From Sphingomonas sp. URHD0057 (GTDB lineage Bacteria > Pseudomonadota > Alphaproteobacteria > Sphingomonadales > Sphingomonadaceae): a DNA stretch of 64,000 nt. Below, in pieces: positions 29,301 to 39,775 of the stretch (position 1 is its first letter; each line of letters opens with the position of its first letter). Under the pieces are notes generated by a model that did not search any database, had not been told where the DNA came from, and saw only the letters and a program-made list of their open reading frames with translations. Where the stretch lies: NCBI RefSeq assembly GCF_000620665.1, contig NZ_KK211162.1, positions 765,764 to 829,763 on the forward strand. Direction: 5' to 3'. Both the position numbers and the translations under genes were made by a program.

Positions 29301-31688
29301 ATGCTGCACCAGACCCTCCCGCCGCTAGAATCTGCACAGCTTGATCGGTGGGAGCGGTGGCTTGCCCCGATCCTGTCGACCGGAGCGGGAGCGACTTTGG
29401 CGATCCTGCTGCTGCTGATCAGTCAATTGTGGCTCGCGGCAGCGGCTCTGGTAGGCGGGCTGATCGCGGCGGGACTGGTCGTTTGGCGAAAGCCGCTTCC
29501 ATCGCCCCGGATCGAACCGATCGTGCTTGGGCCCGACTATTCTCTGGTCGGGTCCGCGCTCGGGCTCGGCCGCGACCCCGCGGCGCTGACGACGAGCGAA
29601 GGCTCGTTGCTAATTGTCAACGCCGCTTATCGTGAGCGGTTCGGCGGCAGCCGGCCGCCGCTCAGCCTCGGCATCGACGAGGAGGCGCGCAACGGCCTCG
29701 AAATGGCAAAGTCCATGGCCAGCCGGGACGGGGCAGGCTGCGTCGCCGGAATTGGCACCGAAGGCGGTCTGATCCCGGTCGAGGTCGAGCGGGTGGGCGC
29801 GCAGGATCATCATCTGCTGTGGCGCTTCCCCGGGCCGTCCTCGCCCGACGCGTTGACGACCGCCGCCCGCCGCATTCAGGGCCTGACCGGATCGCAGATC
29901 GCAGCTGCAGGGGTGCTTGCGGCCGTGGTCGACGCCAACGGAAAGCTGCTAGCCGGAAACGAGCCGTTTCTCGAGCGGGCGCTGAGGCCCGGGCAACTCG
30001 TCGGCGCCGTCGATTTTCTCGATCTCGTCGAAGCCGACGAACATGGCGAGATGCGGCTGGTCGCCGAAGGCGAGGGCGGCGGCTCACTTAGCGCGGTGCA
30101 TATTTCAGCCGATCCGACGAACGAGGCGGGCGGTCCGGGCACATTCCTGTTGTTCGACCCTGGCCAGTCCGGGACTCGATCCCAGTCCTCCAATCTGCAA
30201 GCCCTGCTTGATGTCCTTCCGATCGGTCTTGCGCTGGTCGACCGGGACGGCCGCTTCCTGACGATGAACCAGGCGTTCCGCCAGGCTGGCGGCATCAAAG
30301 GTTCGGCGCTTCCCGTCTATCCCGGCGACCTCGTAGTCAAAGAGGACAAGGCCGCGGTTGCGGACGCGGTGCGGCGCAATTCTCGCGGCCCCGCAATGTC
30401 GGGCGATCTCGCGGTGCGCTTGACGGGTCAGAGCTCCGAGCCCGTCGCGCTGACGATCGCCGGCCTCCGAGGCCTCGGCGACGCCGCGGTGCTCCTTTTG
30501 CTCAAGGACAATAGCGAGGAAGCCAAGCTCAAGCGCCAGGTGGCGCAGGCGACCAAGATGCAGGTTGTCGGCCAGCTCGCGGGCGGCGTCGCGCACGACT
30601 TCAACAACATCCTGACCGCGATCATCGGCCATTGCGACCTCATGCTCATGCGCCACACGCCAGGCGACAGCGACTATGACGACATCCAGCAGATCAAATC
30701 GAATTCGAACCGCGCCGCAGGCCTTACTCGACAGCTGCTTGCCTTCTCGCGCCAGCAAACCCTGCGGCCGCAGGTGCTGCAGCTCCCCGACGTGGTCTCG
30801 GAAGTTTCGCACCTGCTGAAACGGCTGCTCGGCGAGACCGTCGAGCTGGTCGTCAAGCACGGCCGTACGCTGGGGCCGGTTCGAGCCGATCCAGGCCAGC
30901 TCGAGCAGGTCATCGTCAACCTCGCCGTCAACGCGCGCGACGCCATGGCCGAGACGAGCGGCGGCACGCTGACCATCCAAACCTATTCGGTGCGGGCCGA
31001 TCAGGTTGCCGAGCTCGGCTCCGACATCCTGCCCGTCGCCGACTATAGCGCTCTATCGGTGACCGACACTGGTTGCGGCATCGCGCCCGCGGTGCTCGGC
31101 AAGATTTTCGAGCCTTTCTTTACCACCAAGGAAGTGGGCAAGGGCACCGGCCTTGGGCTTTCGACGGTATACGGCATCGTCAAGCAATCGGGCGGTTTCA
31201 TCTTCGCCGATTCCAAAGTCGGGCACGGTACGCGCTTCGTAATCTACCTCCCCGTCTTTCGCGAGGAGGCCGGCGCCGCGCGTTCACGCAAGCTCGGCAA
31301 GCCCAAGCAGGACGAACTATGGGGTAGCGGGACCGTGCTCCTGGTCGAGGACGAGCCGATGGTTCGCAGCGTCGCCGAGCGCGCGCTGACCCGGCACGGC
31401 TATACGGTCATCTGCGCCGACAATGGCGAGGACGCGCTGGAAGTCCTTGGCCGCGGCGAGCACATCGACTTGCTGATCACCGACGTCGTAATGCCCGGGA
31501 TGGATGGCCCGACGATGGTTCGGGAGGCGCGCAAGACCTGGCCCGACCTCAAGATTCTGTTCATGTCCGGCTATGCCGAGGAGCAGCTTCGCAACTCGAT
31601 CGACATCGATCATGTCAACTTCCTGCCGAAACCCTTCTCGGTGACCGAACTGGCGGAGGCGGCGAGGCGAACGGTGGGCACGAAATAG
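29301..31688 (+). CDS. cckA: Hybrid histidine kinase CckA
   Basis: A 795-residue cell-cycle hybrid kinase. Two membrane segments (about 20-65), PAS-like regions (about 85-180 and 200-400), an HisKA domain with His432 (GGVAHDFNNILTAIIGHCDL), an HATPase domain (NLAVNARDAM; DTGCGIAP; GKGTGLGLSTVYGIVKQSGG) and a C-terminal receiver with Asp728 (LLITDVVMPGMDGP). In alphaproteobacteria CckA phosphorylates ChpT, which feeds CtrA and CpdR. The GHCDL and AGGVAHDFNN segments are highly characteristic. Its neighbour is a free receiver protein, and clpX follows. It is probably in the same transcript as the M13 peptidase. Confidence 0.93.
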   Translation: MLHQTLPPLESAQLDRWERWLAPILSTGAGATLAILLLLISQLWLAAAALVGGLIAAGLVVWRKPLPSPRIEPIVLGPDYSLVGSALGLGRDPAALTTSEGSLLIVNAAYRERFGGSRPPLSLGIDEEARNGLEMAKSMASRDGAGCVAGIGTEGGLIPVEVERVGAQDHHLLWRFPGPSSPDALTTAARRIQGLTGSQIAAAGVLAAVVDANGKLLAGNEPFLERALRPGQLVGAVDFLDLVEADEHGEMRLVAEGEGGGSLSAVHISADPTNEAGGPGTFLLFDPGQSGTRSQSSNLQALLDVLPIGLALVDRDGRFLTMNQAFRQAGGIKGSALPVYPGDLVVKEDKAAVADAVRRNSRGPAMSGDLAVRLTGQSSEPVALTIAGLRGLGDAAVLLLLKDNSEEAKLKRQVAQATKMQVVGQLAGGVAHDFNNILTAIIGHCDLMLMRHTPGDSDYDDIQQIKSNSNRAAGLTRQLLAFSRQQTLRPQVLQLPDVVSEVSHLLKRLLGETVELVVKHGRTLGPVRADPGQLEQVIVNLAVNARDAMAETSGGTLTIQTYSVRADQVAELGSDILPVADYSALSVTDTGCGIAPAVLGKIFEPFFTTKEVGKGTGLGLSTVYGIVKQSGGFIFADSKVGHGTRFVIYLPVFREEAGAARSRKLGKPKQDELWGSGTVLLVEDEPMVRSVAERALTRHGYTVICADNGEDALEVLGRGEHIDLLITDVVMPGMDGPTMVREARKTWPDLKILFMSGYAEEQLRNSIDIDHVNFLPKPFSVTELAEAARRTVGTK

Positions 31689-31729
31689 CACTTTGCCGAT
31701 CATGGCGCGCTGGCCTATGCCAGCAGCCT

Positions 31730-32086
31730 ATGCCCAGTCCGCGTTCCATCCTGATTGTCGAAGACGAGCCCCTGATTGCCATGATGCTCGAGGATTTCCT
31801 CGACTCCCTCGGGCATAAAGTCCGCGGCACCTGCGACACCGTGCGTTGCGCCCTCGACGAGGTTGAAAAGGGCGGGTTCGATCTCGCGATCCTCGACGTC
31901 AATCTGAAGGGCGAGAATGTCTGGCCCGTCGCGACCAAGCTGCGCGAGAAGAAGGTGCCGTTCGTGATCGCGACCGGCGGCCACGTCGATCCGCCGCCGC
32001 CGGAGTTCAATGATGCCCCGGTGATCGAGAAGCCCTATACCGTCGACCGCGTGACGCCGGCCATCGAGGCGGCGTTCGCCGGTTAA
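31730..32086 (+). CDS. Single-domain response regulator next to cckA
   Basis: A 118-residue stand-alone CheY-like receiver: acidic pocket IVEDEPL, phospho-acceptor Asp in LAILDVNLKGENVW, a Thr at ATGG, and the invariant Lys in VIEKPY. There is no output domain. The sequence around the Asp (ILDVNL-x-GE-x-x-WPVA) resembles receivers that work with HWE-type kinases more than it resembles CpdR. It starts 41 bases after cckA. Whether CckA/ChpT phosphorylates it is an inference from position only. Confidence 0.85.
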   Translation: MPSPRSILIVEDEPLIAMMLEDFLDSLGHKVRGTCDTVRCALDEVEKGGFDLAILDVNLKGENVWPVATKLREKKVPFVIATGGHVDPPPPEFNDAPVIEKPYTVDRVTPAIEAAFAG

Positions 32087-32211
32087 CCCTCTTCGCGGCC
32101 GTCCGTCTCAAACTGCGACACGCGCCCACTTGCGGCTGGCGCGCACCCAATCCATATTCTTGAATTCAAAGGAGCAATCGCGAGGCGGGTGGCGTTAAGA
32201 CTCCGGCAGAG

Positions 32212-32239
32212 TTGATTGTGGCATAAAGCGGGCTAGCAT
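32212..32239 (+). promoter_or_regulatory. clpX: Candidate sigma-70-type promoter for clpX
   Basis: TTGATT (32212-32217), a 16-base spacer, then TAGCAT (32234-32239) lie about 45 bases before the clpX start. This is the best match in the 198-base gap between the receiver gene and clpX. The rest of that gap shows no gene and no strong inverted repeat. Confidence 0.4.
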
Positions 32240-32284
32240 GGCCCAAATCAGGCGGCCGTTCGCGGCCGAGGTACAAGGACGGGA

Positions 32285-33553
<1,269 letters not shown>

Positions 33554-33575
33554 ATCGGGCGAATCCTACTGAAGC

Positions 33576-35009
33576 TTATTCCCCGCGCACCCCGGCCATC
33601 AACTGCGCGCTGAAGCGCTCCATCAGGTGCGCGTCGCGGCCGTAATGGTCTTCCATGAACTGCACTCCGTTCGCGGTCGGCTGAACGGTTAGATAGGTCA
33701 TGTACACCGGGACCGGACGCGGCAGGTCGACTTCCTCTTCGACCTTCGGATCCTTGCCCTTGGGCACATAGCCGCCGAATAGCCAGGTCGCGAACCGCTT
33801 ATAATCCTCGACCCGGACGCAGCCGTTGCTGATCCACAGCTCGTTTTTGGTGAAGTGTTCCTTCTCAGGCGAATCGTGAAGATAGATGCCGAAGTAGTTG
33901 GGAAGCATGAACTTCATCATGCCCATAGAGTTGGCCGGGCTGGGCAGCCGGCGGAGGCGCACCTCCTCGCGGCCGTCGACCACCGCCTGCCAGTCGACCG
34001 TGCTTGGGTCGAGCACCCTCGCATCGTCGGCATAGCTCGTCAGCACCTGATATTCGCGGTCGGTCAGATAGCTCGTGCCCTGCGCCAGGATGCGGGGCCC
34101 GATCAGGTTCCTCGCCAGCTCGGGCGGGACGTTCCAGTACGGGTTCACGCTGGCATATTTGATATAGGCCGCCATCATCGGCGTTGCCGTTTCGGCCTTG
34201 CCGACGATGACTTTCATCTCATCGACCTTGCGGCCGTTCTCCCACAGCGAAAGGCGCGCGTCGCCGGCGTCGACGATCGCATATTTCGCCTGCTCCTCGG
34301 GCGCGGGAAGGCGCTTGGCGCGTTCCATGTTGAGGAAGATCAGCTGCTCGTAATATTGGGCGCCGCGGTTGAGGGCGTCGACCGTCCCGGCGCCGGCGAT
34401 ACCGTCATCCTTGAGGCCATGGACCGCCTGGAACTCTTTCACCCTTGCCGCGACCGCCGCGTCGTAGGCGGGACCCTCGCCGAGGCCGAGCCGCTGGCGG
34501 AGCAGCCCGACGCGTTCGCCGGTCATTGCGGCCTTGAGCGTCGGTCCCGACGGGATCGTCACCTGCGGCAGGTCGCCCCAGCGCTGCTGATACTTGACCA
34601 GACCGCGGCGCAGGTCGGTGTAAATCGGATTGACCGAGGTGAAGAGGTCGACCGGCGCCCCACTCCAGGCGGCTAGATTCATGTCGCCGAGCGCGCCGTT
34701 ATTGTCGTGCACCGACCGAGGGACCAGCTCCTCGTCGATGTAGATCATGTCGACGCCTTGCTCGATGGCCGGCGGAAGGTCGATTGGCTCGAGCGCGGGA
34801 GCGCGGATCGATGCGGCCGCGGGGGACTGCCACGGCTGCTGCGGATTGGCGGGCTGCGGCTGCGCCATCCACGGCTCGGCAACCACCGGCCGCTGCAAGA
34901 CGGGAGGACGCGGCGGCGGAGGCGGACTGGGCCAAGGCGCATATTGCGCCAACGCCGTCGCGGGCAGGGTCAGGGCGCTAAGCGTCAGCAAGGATTGGCG
35001 AATGGTCAC
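33576..35009 (-). CDS. L,D-transpeptidase (YcbB/LdtD-like, YkuD domain)
   Basis: A 477-residue periplasmic murein cross-linking enzyme. Signal peptide (LLTLSALTLPATALAQ), Pro-rich linker (about 24-75), a peptidoglycan-binding region (about 170-230: RQRLGLGEGP; GTVDALNRG) and a YkuD catalytic domain (about 245-430) with IYLHDSP and the nucleophile Cys in SNGCVRVED. LdtD-type enzymes have SSGCVRV here, so Asn at the second position is a small change. It makes 3-3 cross-links between mDAP residues. It begins with GTG at 35009. It interrupts the usual clpX-lon neighbourhood. Confidence 0.88.
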   Translation of the reverse strand: MTIRQSLLTLSALTLPATALAQYAPWPSPPPPPRPPVLQRPVVAEPWMAQPQPANPQQPWQSPAAASIRAPALEPIDLPPAIEQGVDMIYIDEELVPRSVHDNNGALGDMNLAAWSGAPVDLFTSVNPIYTDLRRGLVKYQQRWGDLPQVTIPSGPTLKAAMTGERVGLLRQRLGLGEGPAYDAAVAARVKEFQAVHGLKDDGIAGAGTVDALNRGAQYYEQLIFLNMERAKRLPAPEEQAKYAIVDAGDARLSLWENGRKVDEMKVIVGKAETATPMMAAYIKYASVNPYWNVPPELARNLIGPRILAQGTSYLTDREYQVLTSYADDARVLDPSTVDWQAVVDGREEVRLRRLPSPANSMGMMKFMLPNYFGIYLHDSPEKEHFTKNELWISNGCVRVEDYKRFATWLFGGYVPKGKDPKVEEEVDLPRPVPVYMTYLTVQPTANGVQFMEDHYGRDAHLMERFSAQLMAGVRGE

Positions 35010-35071
35010 GACCCCAAAATAGTGAACGAAACTGAACGGTTACAGAATCATCCGCGAACCGCGTACGTGAG

Positions 35072-35284
35072 TTATTCGCCTTCCAGCGGCAGCGTGTCGC
35101 CTTCCCCGCCCCGTGCGCCGAGCTTTCTAGCCGTCTTTTCCACCTCTTCGTCGCTCGGAGGCTCGGGCAGTTCCTCGCCGGGCGCGAGCGCGTCGTCCGG
35201 AATGCCCGGTCCAGTGCCCGCGATGGTTTCGTTGATCGGCTCTTCGTTCGGGCCGGTGCTGATCTTCTCCCGGTCGTCGGCCAT
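35072..35284 (-). CDS. Small acidic protein of unknown function
   Basis: A 70-residue, strongly acidic, Gly/Pro-rich protein ([19 protein letters not shown]... [19 protein letters not shown]), without signal peptide, membrane segment or cysteine. It is probably disordered apart from a short helix ([14 protein letters not shown]). The ATG at 35284 is preceded by GGCGAGGAGAAGCGACC (AGGAG). It stands alone on the minus strand between the L,D-transpeptidase and lon; the codon phase and good ribosome site support a real gene. I do not recognise a family. Confidence 0.6.
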   Translation of the reverse strand: MADDREKISTGPNEEPINETIAGTGPGIPDDALAPGEELPEPPSDEEVEKTARKLGARGGEGDTLPLEGE

Positions 35285-35377
35285 GGTCGCTTCTCCTCGC
35301 CTTCACAGCGAGCGATTGCTGTGGATTGTTCCGGCCCTTTGTTGCGTGGGGGCGGGGGTCCGCCCATATGTTGGTTC

Positions 35378-37777
35378 ATGACCCGCTTTCTCCCCATTCT
35401 CCCGCTTCGCGACATTGTCGTTTTTCCGCACCGGATCGTCCCGCTGTTCGTCGGGCGCGAGAAATCGGTCGCGGCGCTCGAAGCCGCAATGGCGGCCGAC
35501 AAGGAATTGTTCCTGGTCGCCCAGCTCGATCCTGGCGACGACGACCCGGATCGCGACGCGATGTACGATCTCGGCGTCGTCGCCACCGCGATGCAGCTGC
35601 TGAAGCTCCCGGACGGGACCGTCCGCGTGCTGGTCGAGGGCGTGAAACGGGCAAAACTCGTCAACTTGCACCCGCGCGAGGGCTATACCGTAGCCGAGGT
35701 AGAGGACGTGGCCGAGGAGCCATTCGCGGAGGCCGAAGCGCAGGCGCTGACGCGCTCGGTGCTCGACCAGTTCGAGAATTACGCGAAGCTCAACAAGCGC
35801 CTGCCGCCCGAGACCGGCATCCAGCTTGCCGAGATTGAGGACCCTTCGGCGCTGGCCGATGCGGTGGCCTCCAACCTTTCCGTCAAGGTGTCGGACAAGC
35901 AGGCGCTGCTCGGCGAGCTCAATCCGTCGCGCCGGCTGGAGATGGTGTTCGCCTTCATGGAGGGCGAGCTCGGCGTGCTCCAGGTCGAGAAGAAGATCCG
36001 CAGCCGCGTCAAGCGCCAGATGGAGAAGACGCAGCGCGAATATTATTTGAACGAGCAGCTCAAAGCGATTCAGCGCGAGCTCGGCAACGAGAGCGAAGAG
36101 GGCGGCGACGAGCTTCAGGAACTAGCAGACAAGATCCGCAAGACCCGCCTGTCCAAGGAAGCCCGCACCCGGGCCAACGCCGAGCTGAAGAAGCTCAAGG
36201 CGATGGCGCCAATGTCGGCGGAAGCCACCGTCGCGCGCAATTATCTCGACGTGCTGCTCGGTCTGCCGTGGGGCAAGAAATCGAGACTCAAGAAGGACAT
36301 CGCCGAAGCCCAGCGCGTGCTCGACGAGGACCATTACGGGCTCGAGAAGGTCAAGGACCGGATCGTCGAATATCTCGCGGTCCAGGCGCGGACCAACAAG
36401 CTCAAGGGCCCGATCCTGTGCCTCGTCGGCCCGCCCGGCGTCGGCAAGACGTCGCTCGGCCGCTCGATCGCTCGGGCGACGGGCCGTGAGTTCGTGCGCC
36501 AGTCCCTGGGCGGCGTGCGCGACGAGGCCGAGATTCGCGGTCACCGCCGAACCTACATCGGCTCGCTGCCGGGCAAGATCATCTCGAACATCAAGAAGGC
36601 GGGGACGTCGAACCCGCTGTTCCTCCTCGATGAGATCGACAAGCTCGGCCAGGACTTCCGCGGCGATCCGTCATCGGCACTGTTGGAGGTGCTCGACCCG
36701 GAGCAGAACAACCGCTTCCAGGATCATTATCTCGAGCTCGACTACGACCTTTCGGACGTGATGTTCGTGACCACCGCCAACTCGCTCGACATGCCGCAGC
36801 CGTTGATGGACCGGATGGAGATCATCCGGCTCGAAGGCTACACCGAGCACGAGAAGGTCGAGATCGCCAAGCGCCATCTGATCCCGAAGCAAATGGAAGC
36901 GCATGGGCTAAAGGCTGACGAGCTGGTGTTTTCCGACGACACTCTGCGCAAGATGATCCAGCATTATACCCGCGAGGCCGGCGTCCGGACGCTTGAGCGC
37001 GAGCTTGCCAAGGTCGCCCGCAAATCGCTTCGGCAGATCCTCGAAAATAAGGTCGAAAAGATCGAACTGACGCCGGACAATCTCGGCGATTTCCTGGGCG
37101 TCCGGAAATTTCGCTACGGAATGGGTGAGGAAGAGGACCAAATCGGCGCGGTCACCGGGCTCGCCTGGACCGAGGTCGGCGGCGAGCTGCTGACCATCGA
37201 AGCGGTGACGGTTCCCGGCAAGGGTCAGATCAAAACGACCGGCAAGCTCGGCGAAGTGATGCAGGAATCAATCCAGGCGGCAATGAGCTTCGTCAAAGCG
37301 CGCGCCCCGGCCTATGGCGTCAAGCCGTCGATCTTCGCCCGCAAGGACATTCACGTCCACTTGCCCGAAGGGGCGGTGCCGAAGGACGGTCCGTCTGCCG
37401 GCATTGGCATGGTCACCGCGATGATTTCGACGCTCACCGGCATTCCGGTTCGCCGCGATGTTGCGATGACCGGCGAAGTGACGTTACGCGGGCGAGTCCT
37501 GCCGATCGGCGGGCTCAAGGAGAAGCTCCTCGCGGCCTTGCGCGGCGGCATCACGACGGTGCTGATCCCGGCCGAGAATGAGAAGGACCTCGTCGATCTT
37601 CCGGCGACGCTCAGGGAAGGCCTGGAAATTCTGCCGGTGGAGCACGTCGACCAGGTTCTTGCGCGCGCCTTGGCCGAGCCGGTCAAGGCGATCGAATGGA
37701 GCGACGATGATGAGCACGCGCCCGAGCCGCCGGCGCACGGCACCGGAACCGCAGGCGAGCCCGCGGTCCGGCATTAA
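35378..37777 (+). CDS. lon: ATP-dependent protease Lon
   Basis: A 799-residue LonA protease. N-terminal LonN domain ([20 protein letters not shown]), central AAA+ with Walker [10 protein letters not shown] and Walker B FLLDEIDK, and C-terminal peptidase domain with the Ser-Lys dyad: Ser673 in [11 protein letters not shown] and Lys716 in [11 protein letters not shown]. It degrades misfolded and regulatory proteins (DnaA and CcrM in Caulobacter). The ATG at 35378 fits the family start; there is no clear Shine-Dalgarno before it. A short disordered tail (about 770-799) ends the protein. Confidence 0.98.
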   Translation: MTRFLPILPLRDIVVFPHRIVPLFVGREKSVAALEAAMAADKELFLVAQLDPGDDDPDRDAMYDLGVVATAMQLLKLPDGTVRVLVEGVKRAKLVNLHPREGYTVAEVEDVAEEPFAEAEAQALTRSVLDQFENYAKLNKRLPPETGIQLAEIEDPSALADAVASNLSVKVSDKQALLGELNPSRRLEMVFAFMEGELGVLQVEKKIRSRVKRQMEKTQREYYLNEQLKAIQRELGNESEEGGDELQELADKIRKTRLSKEARTRANAELKKLKAMAPMSAEATVARNYLDVLLGLPWGKKSRLKKDIAEAQRVLDEDHYGLEKVKDRIVEYLAVQARTNKLKGPILCLVGPPGVGKTSLGRSIARATGREFVRQSLGGVRDEAEIRGHRRTYIGSLPGKIISNIKKAGTSNPLFLLDEIDKLGQDFRGDPSSALLEVLDPEQNNRFQDHYLELDYDLSDVMFVTTANSLDMPQPLMDRMEIIRLEGYTEHEKVEIAKRHLIPKQMEAHGLKADELVFSDDTLRKMIQHYTREAGVRTLERELAKVARKSLRQILENKVEKIELTPDNLGDFLGVRKFRYGMGEEEDQIGAVTGLAWTEVGGELLTIEAVTVPGKGQIKTTGKLGEVMQESIQAAMSFVKARAPAYGVKPSIFARKDIHVHLPEGAVPKDGPSAGIGMVTAMISTLTGIPVRRDVAMTGEVTLRGRVLPIGGLKEKLLAALRGGITTVLIPAENEKDLVDLPATLREGLEILPVEHVDQVLARALAEPVKAIEWSDDDEHAPEPPAHGTGTAGEPAVRH

Positions 37778-37783
37778 CTTTGG

Positions 37784-38389
37784 TCATTCGCGCGGAATGT
37801 CGCGCGGGTCGCGAATAACGCTGGTCACCATGCCATAATCGATCGCCTCGTCGGCGGTCATCCAGTGGTTGCGGTGGATGTCCTTGTTGATCCGCTCGGT
37901 CGGCTGGCCGGTTTCCTCGGAGATGATGCGTACCAGCCGCTCGCGCATGCGGAGGATCTCCTTCGCTTCGATTTCGATGTCGGCCGCCATTCCCCGCATG
38001 CCTCCGGCCGGTTGGTGAAGCAGGAACCGGGTATTGGGCAGGCAAAAGCGGCGGTCCTTGGCGCCGGCGAGGAAGATATGCGCGCCAGCGCTCGCCACCC
38101 AGCCGGTCCCGATCATGTTGATGCGAACGTCGTTGCGGATGAAGCGGACCATGTCGTGAATGGTGTCGCCGGATTCGACGTGCCCGCCGGGCGAGTTGAC
38201 GAAAATGTCGATCGAGGCGTCGGCATCGCGGTCGGCGAGGAGCAGCAGCCGTGAGCAGATATCGCGGGCGAGGCGGTCGTTGATGTCGCCGAAGATCAGG
38301 ACCTTGCGATGCCGCAGCAGCTCGGTTTCGATCCGGCTGACGAAGTTCCCGCTGCCTTCGGGCTGTTGGTCAGGTGCGTCGTTGTCCAT
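37784..38389 (-). CDS. ClpP-like protein with altered catalytic triad
   Basis: A 201-residue member of the ClpP family. The nucleophile is Ser100 (GWVASAGAHIF) and the base is His125 (RFLLHQPAGG). The third residue, Asp in E. coli ClpP (ERDRFLSAPEA), aligns with Asn174 (HRNHWMTADEA). The N-terminus lacks the canonical 'GERxxDIYSRLL' and starts EGSGNFVSRIETELLRHRKV. FVNSPGG, AKDRRFCLPN and the handle helix with 'DIEIEAKEILRMRERL' are well kept. It is convergent with lon (6 bases between stops). It may be an alternative or auxiliary ClpP ring; the main ClpP is presumably elsewhere. Confidence 0.88.
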   Translation of the reverse strand: MDNDAPDQQPEGSGNFVSRIETELLRHRKVLIFGDINDRLARDICSRLLLLADRDADASIDIFVNSPGGHVESGDTIHDMVRFIRNDVRINMIGTGWVASAGAHIFLAGAKDRRFCLPNTRFLLHQPAGGMRGMAADIEIEAKEILRMRERLVRIISEETGQPTERINKDIHRNHWMTADEAIDYGMVTSVIRDPRDIPRE

Positions 38390-38574
38390 GATGGGCTCCC
38401 GGGAAGCGTCGTTGAACAGACCATATAGTCAGGCGAGGCAGCGACACCCAGAGGTATGTCCCAGAACGGTCGAATGACTTCCACAGCCACTGGACAGAGA
38501 CCCGGACTCTTGCCTTAAAGGCGGACGCTCCCGGCGCGCGAGTCTCTGCGCTGGGGAGGGGAGAAGGCGGGATC

Positions 38575-38847
38575 ATGAACAAGCAGGAATTGATCGGTCA
38601 CGTCGCCGACCGCGGGGGACTCAGCCGCAACGATGCGATGAGGGCCGTGGAAACCATGCTTGAGGTGATCACCTCGACGCTGAAGCGCGGCGATGAGGTC
38701 CGGTTGGTCGGGTTCGGCAACTTTTCGGTGACCCGTCGCAAAGCCTCGACCGGGCGCAACCCGCGGACCGGCGAGCCGATGCAGATCAAGGCCAGTTCGC
38801 AGCCCAAGTTCCGCCCCGGCAAGGTGCTGAAGGACGCGGTTCAATAG
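38575..38847 (+). CDS. hupB: DNA-binding protein HU
   Basis: A 90-residue HU-type histone-like protein. [20 protein letters not shown] forms the N-terminal helices; [26 protein letters not shown] is the DNA-embracing arm (first 20 residues typical); the C-terminus [22 protein letters not shown] segment closes the fold (here [19 protein letters not shown]). HU dimers bend DNA. Its place after lon is common in proteobacteria. The 185-base gap upstream contains no gene I can see. Confidence 0.96.
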   Translation: MNKQELIGHVADRGGLSRNDAMRAVETMLEVITSTLKRGDEVRLVGFGNFSVTRRKASTGRNPRTGEPMQIKASSQPKFRPGKVLKDAVQ

Positions 38848-38853
38848 CGGCGC

Positions 38854-38881
38854 TGGACAGCGTCGAGCGCTTCACTATATC
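38854..38881 (+). promoter_or_regulatory. Promoter of tRNA-Val
   Basis: TGGACA (38854-38859), a 16-base spacer, and TATATC (38876-38881) lie 22 bases before the tRNA. The same -10 hexamer TATATC stands before tRNA-Met at 51.1 kb. Confidence 0.5.
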
Positions 38882-38903
38882 CGCGCATTCCGCGAAATCG
38901 GGC

Positions 38904-38978
38904 GGGCGCGTAGCTCAGTGGTAGAGCACACCCTTCACACGGGTGGGGTCGTAGGTTCAAACCCTACCGCGCCCACCA
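38904..38978 (+). tRNA. tRNA-Val (anticodon CAC)
   Basis: A full cloverleaf: acceptor GGGCGCG/CGCGCCC, D-arm GCTC-AGTGGTA-GAGC, anticodon arm CACCC-TTCACAC-GGGTG with anticodon CAC, T-arm GTAGG-TTCAAAC-CCTAC, discriminator A and an encoded CCA. It reads the Val codon GUG, frequent in this GC-rich genome. Confidence 0.97.
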
Positions 38979-38997
38979 TCGCCCCGGGACGCCCCGA

Positions 38998-39708
38998 TCA
39001 GACCGCCAGATAGCTCGGCTGGAAGCTGCCGACGCGGGCAATCTCGGCCCAGTCGCTGAACTGAATCTCGCGGCCCTTGCGTTTGATCAGGCCCTGGCGC
39101 TCCATGTCGGCGAAGACGCGGTTGACATTGACCGAGGTCTGGCCGGTGATGTCGGCGATTTGCTGCTGGGTGAACGGGTTCGTCATGTGCTGGGTGTCGA
39201 CGTTCATGCGCACCGCGGTTTCGCACAGCAGGTGGGCGACCCGCGCGGTCGAATCGCGCCTGCCGCAATTGACCAGCCATTCATAACCGATCGCTTCGTT
39301 GCGCTGGATCAGCCGCCAGAAGAAGCGCTGCAGCTCGGGGTGGGCGAGGACGAGCGGATCGAAATCCTCGGCGCGCCCAACCATGATCTCGCTGCGTACG
39401 ATCGCCTGGATGCCATATTCGGCGAGCCCGTCGCGCGGTAGGATCCCTTCGCCGGAAAAGCGCAAGGCGACGATCTGCCGCCGGCCGGAGGAATCGGTCT
39501 TGAACTTGGACAGGATGCCGGAGCGGACGAACATGACTTCGTCACGCTTCACCCCCTGTTCCCGGAAGGGCCGGCGCGGCTCGACCTGCACTACGCGGTG
39601 CGGCATTTCATCGAGCATGTCCGCAAGATGTGTCTCGAGACCTGCGGAGATCAACGTCTCGCGCAGCGACACACCCCGAGATGGCGTCTTGTCGCGCCGA
39701 CTCGCCAT
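38998..39708 (-). CDS. Crp/Fnr-family transcriptional regulator
   Basis: A 236-residue regulator: cyclic-nucleotide-binding-like beta-roll (about 40-140), dimer helix (about 145-175), and a winged helix with recognition segment FTQQQIADITGQTSVNVNRV. It lacks the N-terminal cysteine cluster of oxygen-sensing Fnr and the typical cAMP phosphate-binding arginine signature, so its signal is unknown. The ATG at 39708 has GGGGAGAA upstream; the longer frame adds residues that are not family-like. A TATAAT box flanked by inverted arms lies 50-70 bases upstream and may be its autoregulated promoter. Confidence 0.9.
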   Translation of the reverse strand: MASRRDKTPSRGVSLRETLISAGLETHLADMLDEMPHRVVQVEPRRPFREQGVKRDEVMFVRSGILSKFKTDSSGRRQIVALRFSGEGILPRDGLAEYGIQAIVRSEIMVGRAEDFDPLVLAHPELQRFFWRLIQRNEAIGYEWLVNCGRRDSTARVAHLLCETAVRMNVDTQHMTNPFTQQQIADITGQTSVNVNRVFADMERQGLIKRKGREIQFSDWAEIARVGSFQPSYLAV

Positions 39709-39748
39709 GTGCAGTTCTCCCCACCAAGGGATGCGCCTCGCGCACCCC

Positions 39749-39775
39749 CGGTGCAAGAAATTATACCAACACCGG
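39749..39775 (-). promoter_or_regulatory. TATAAT box inside an inverted repeat, upstream of the Crp/Fnr gene
   Basis: On the minus strand a perfect -10 (TATAAT, plus positions 39760-39765) is flanked by the arms CCGGTG (39748-39753) and CACCGG (39770-39775), 16 bases apart. The -35 is weak. The arrangement looks like an operator over the core promoter, giving a leader of about 45 bases. Confidence 0.4.

Noticed and set aside
35336-35369. Possible heat-shock (sigma-32) promoter before lon: CCCATAT at 35363-35369
   Set aside because: The -10 resembles the heat-shock type, but no CTTG-type -35 stands at the right distance, and the start would coincide with the ATG. Too weak to annotate.
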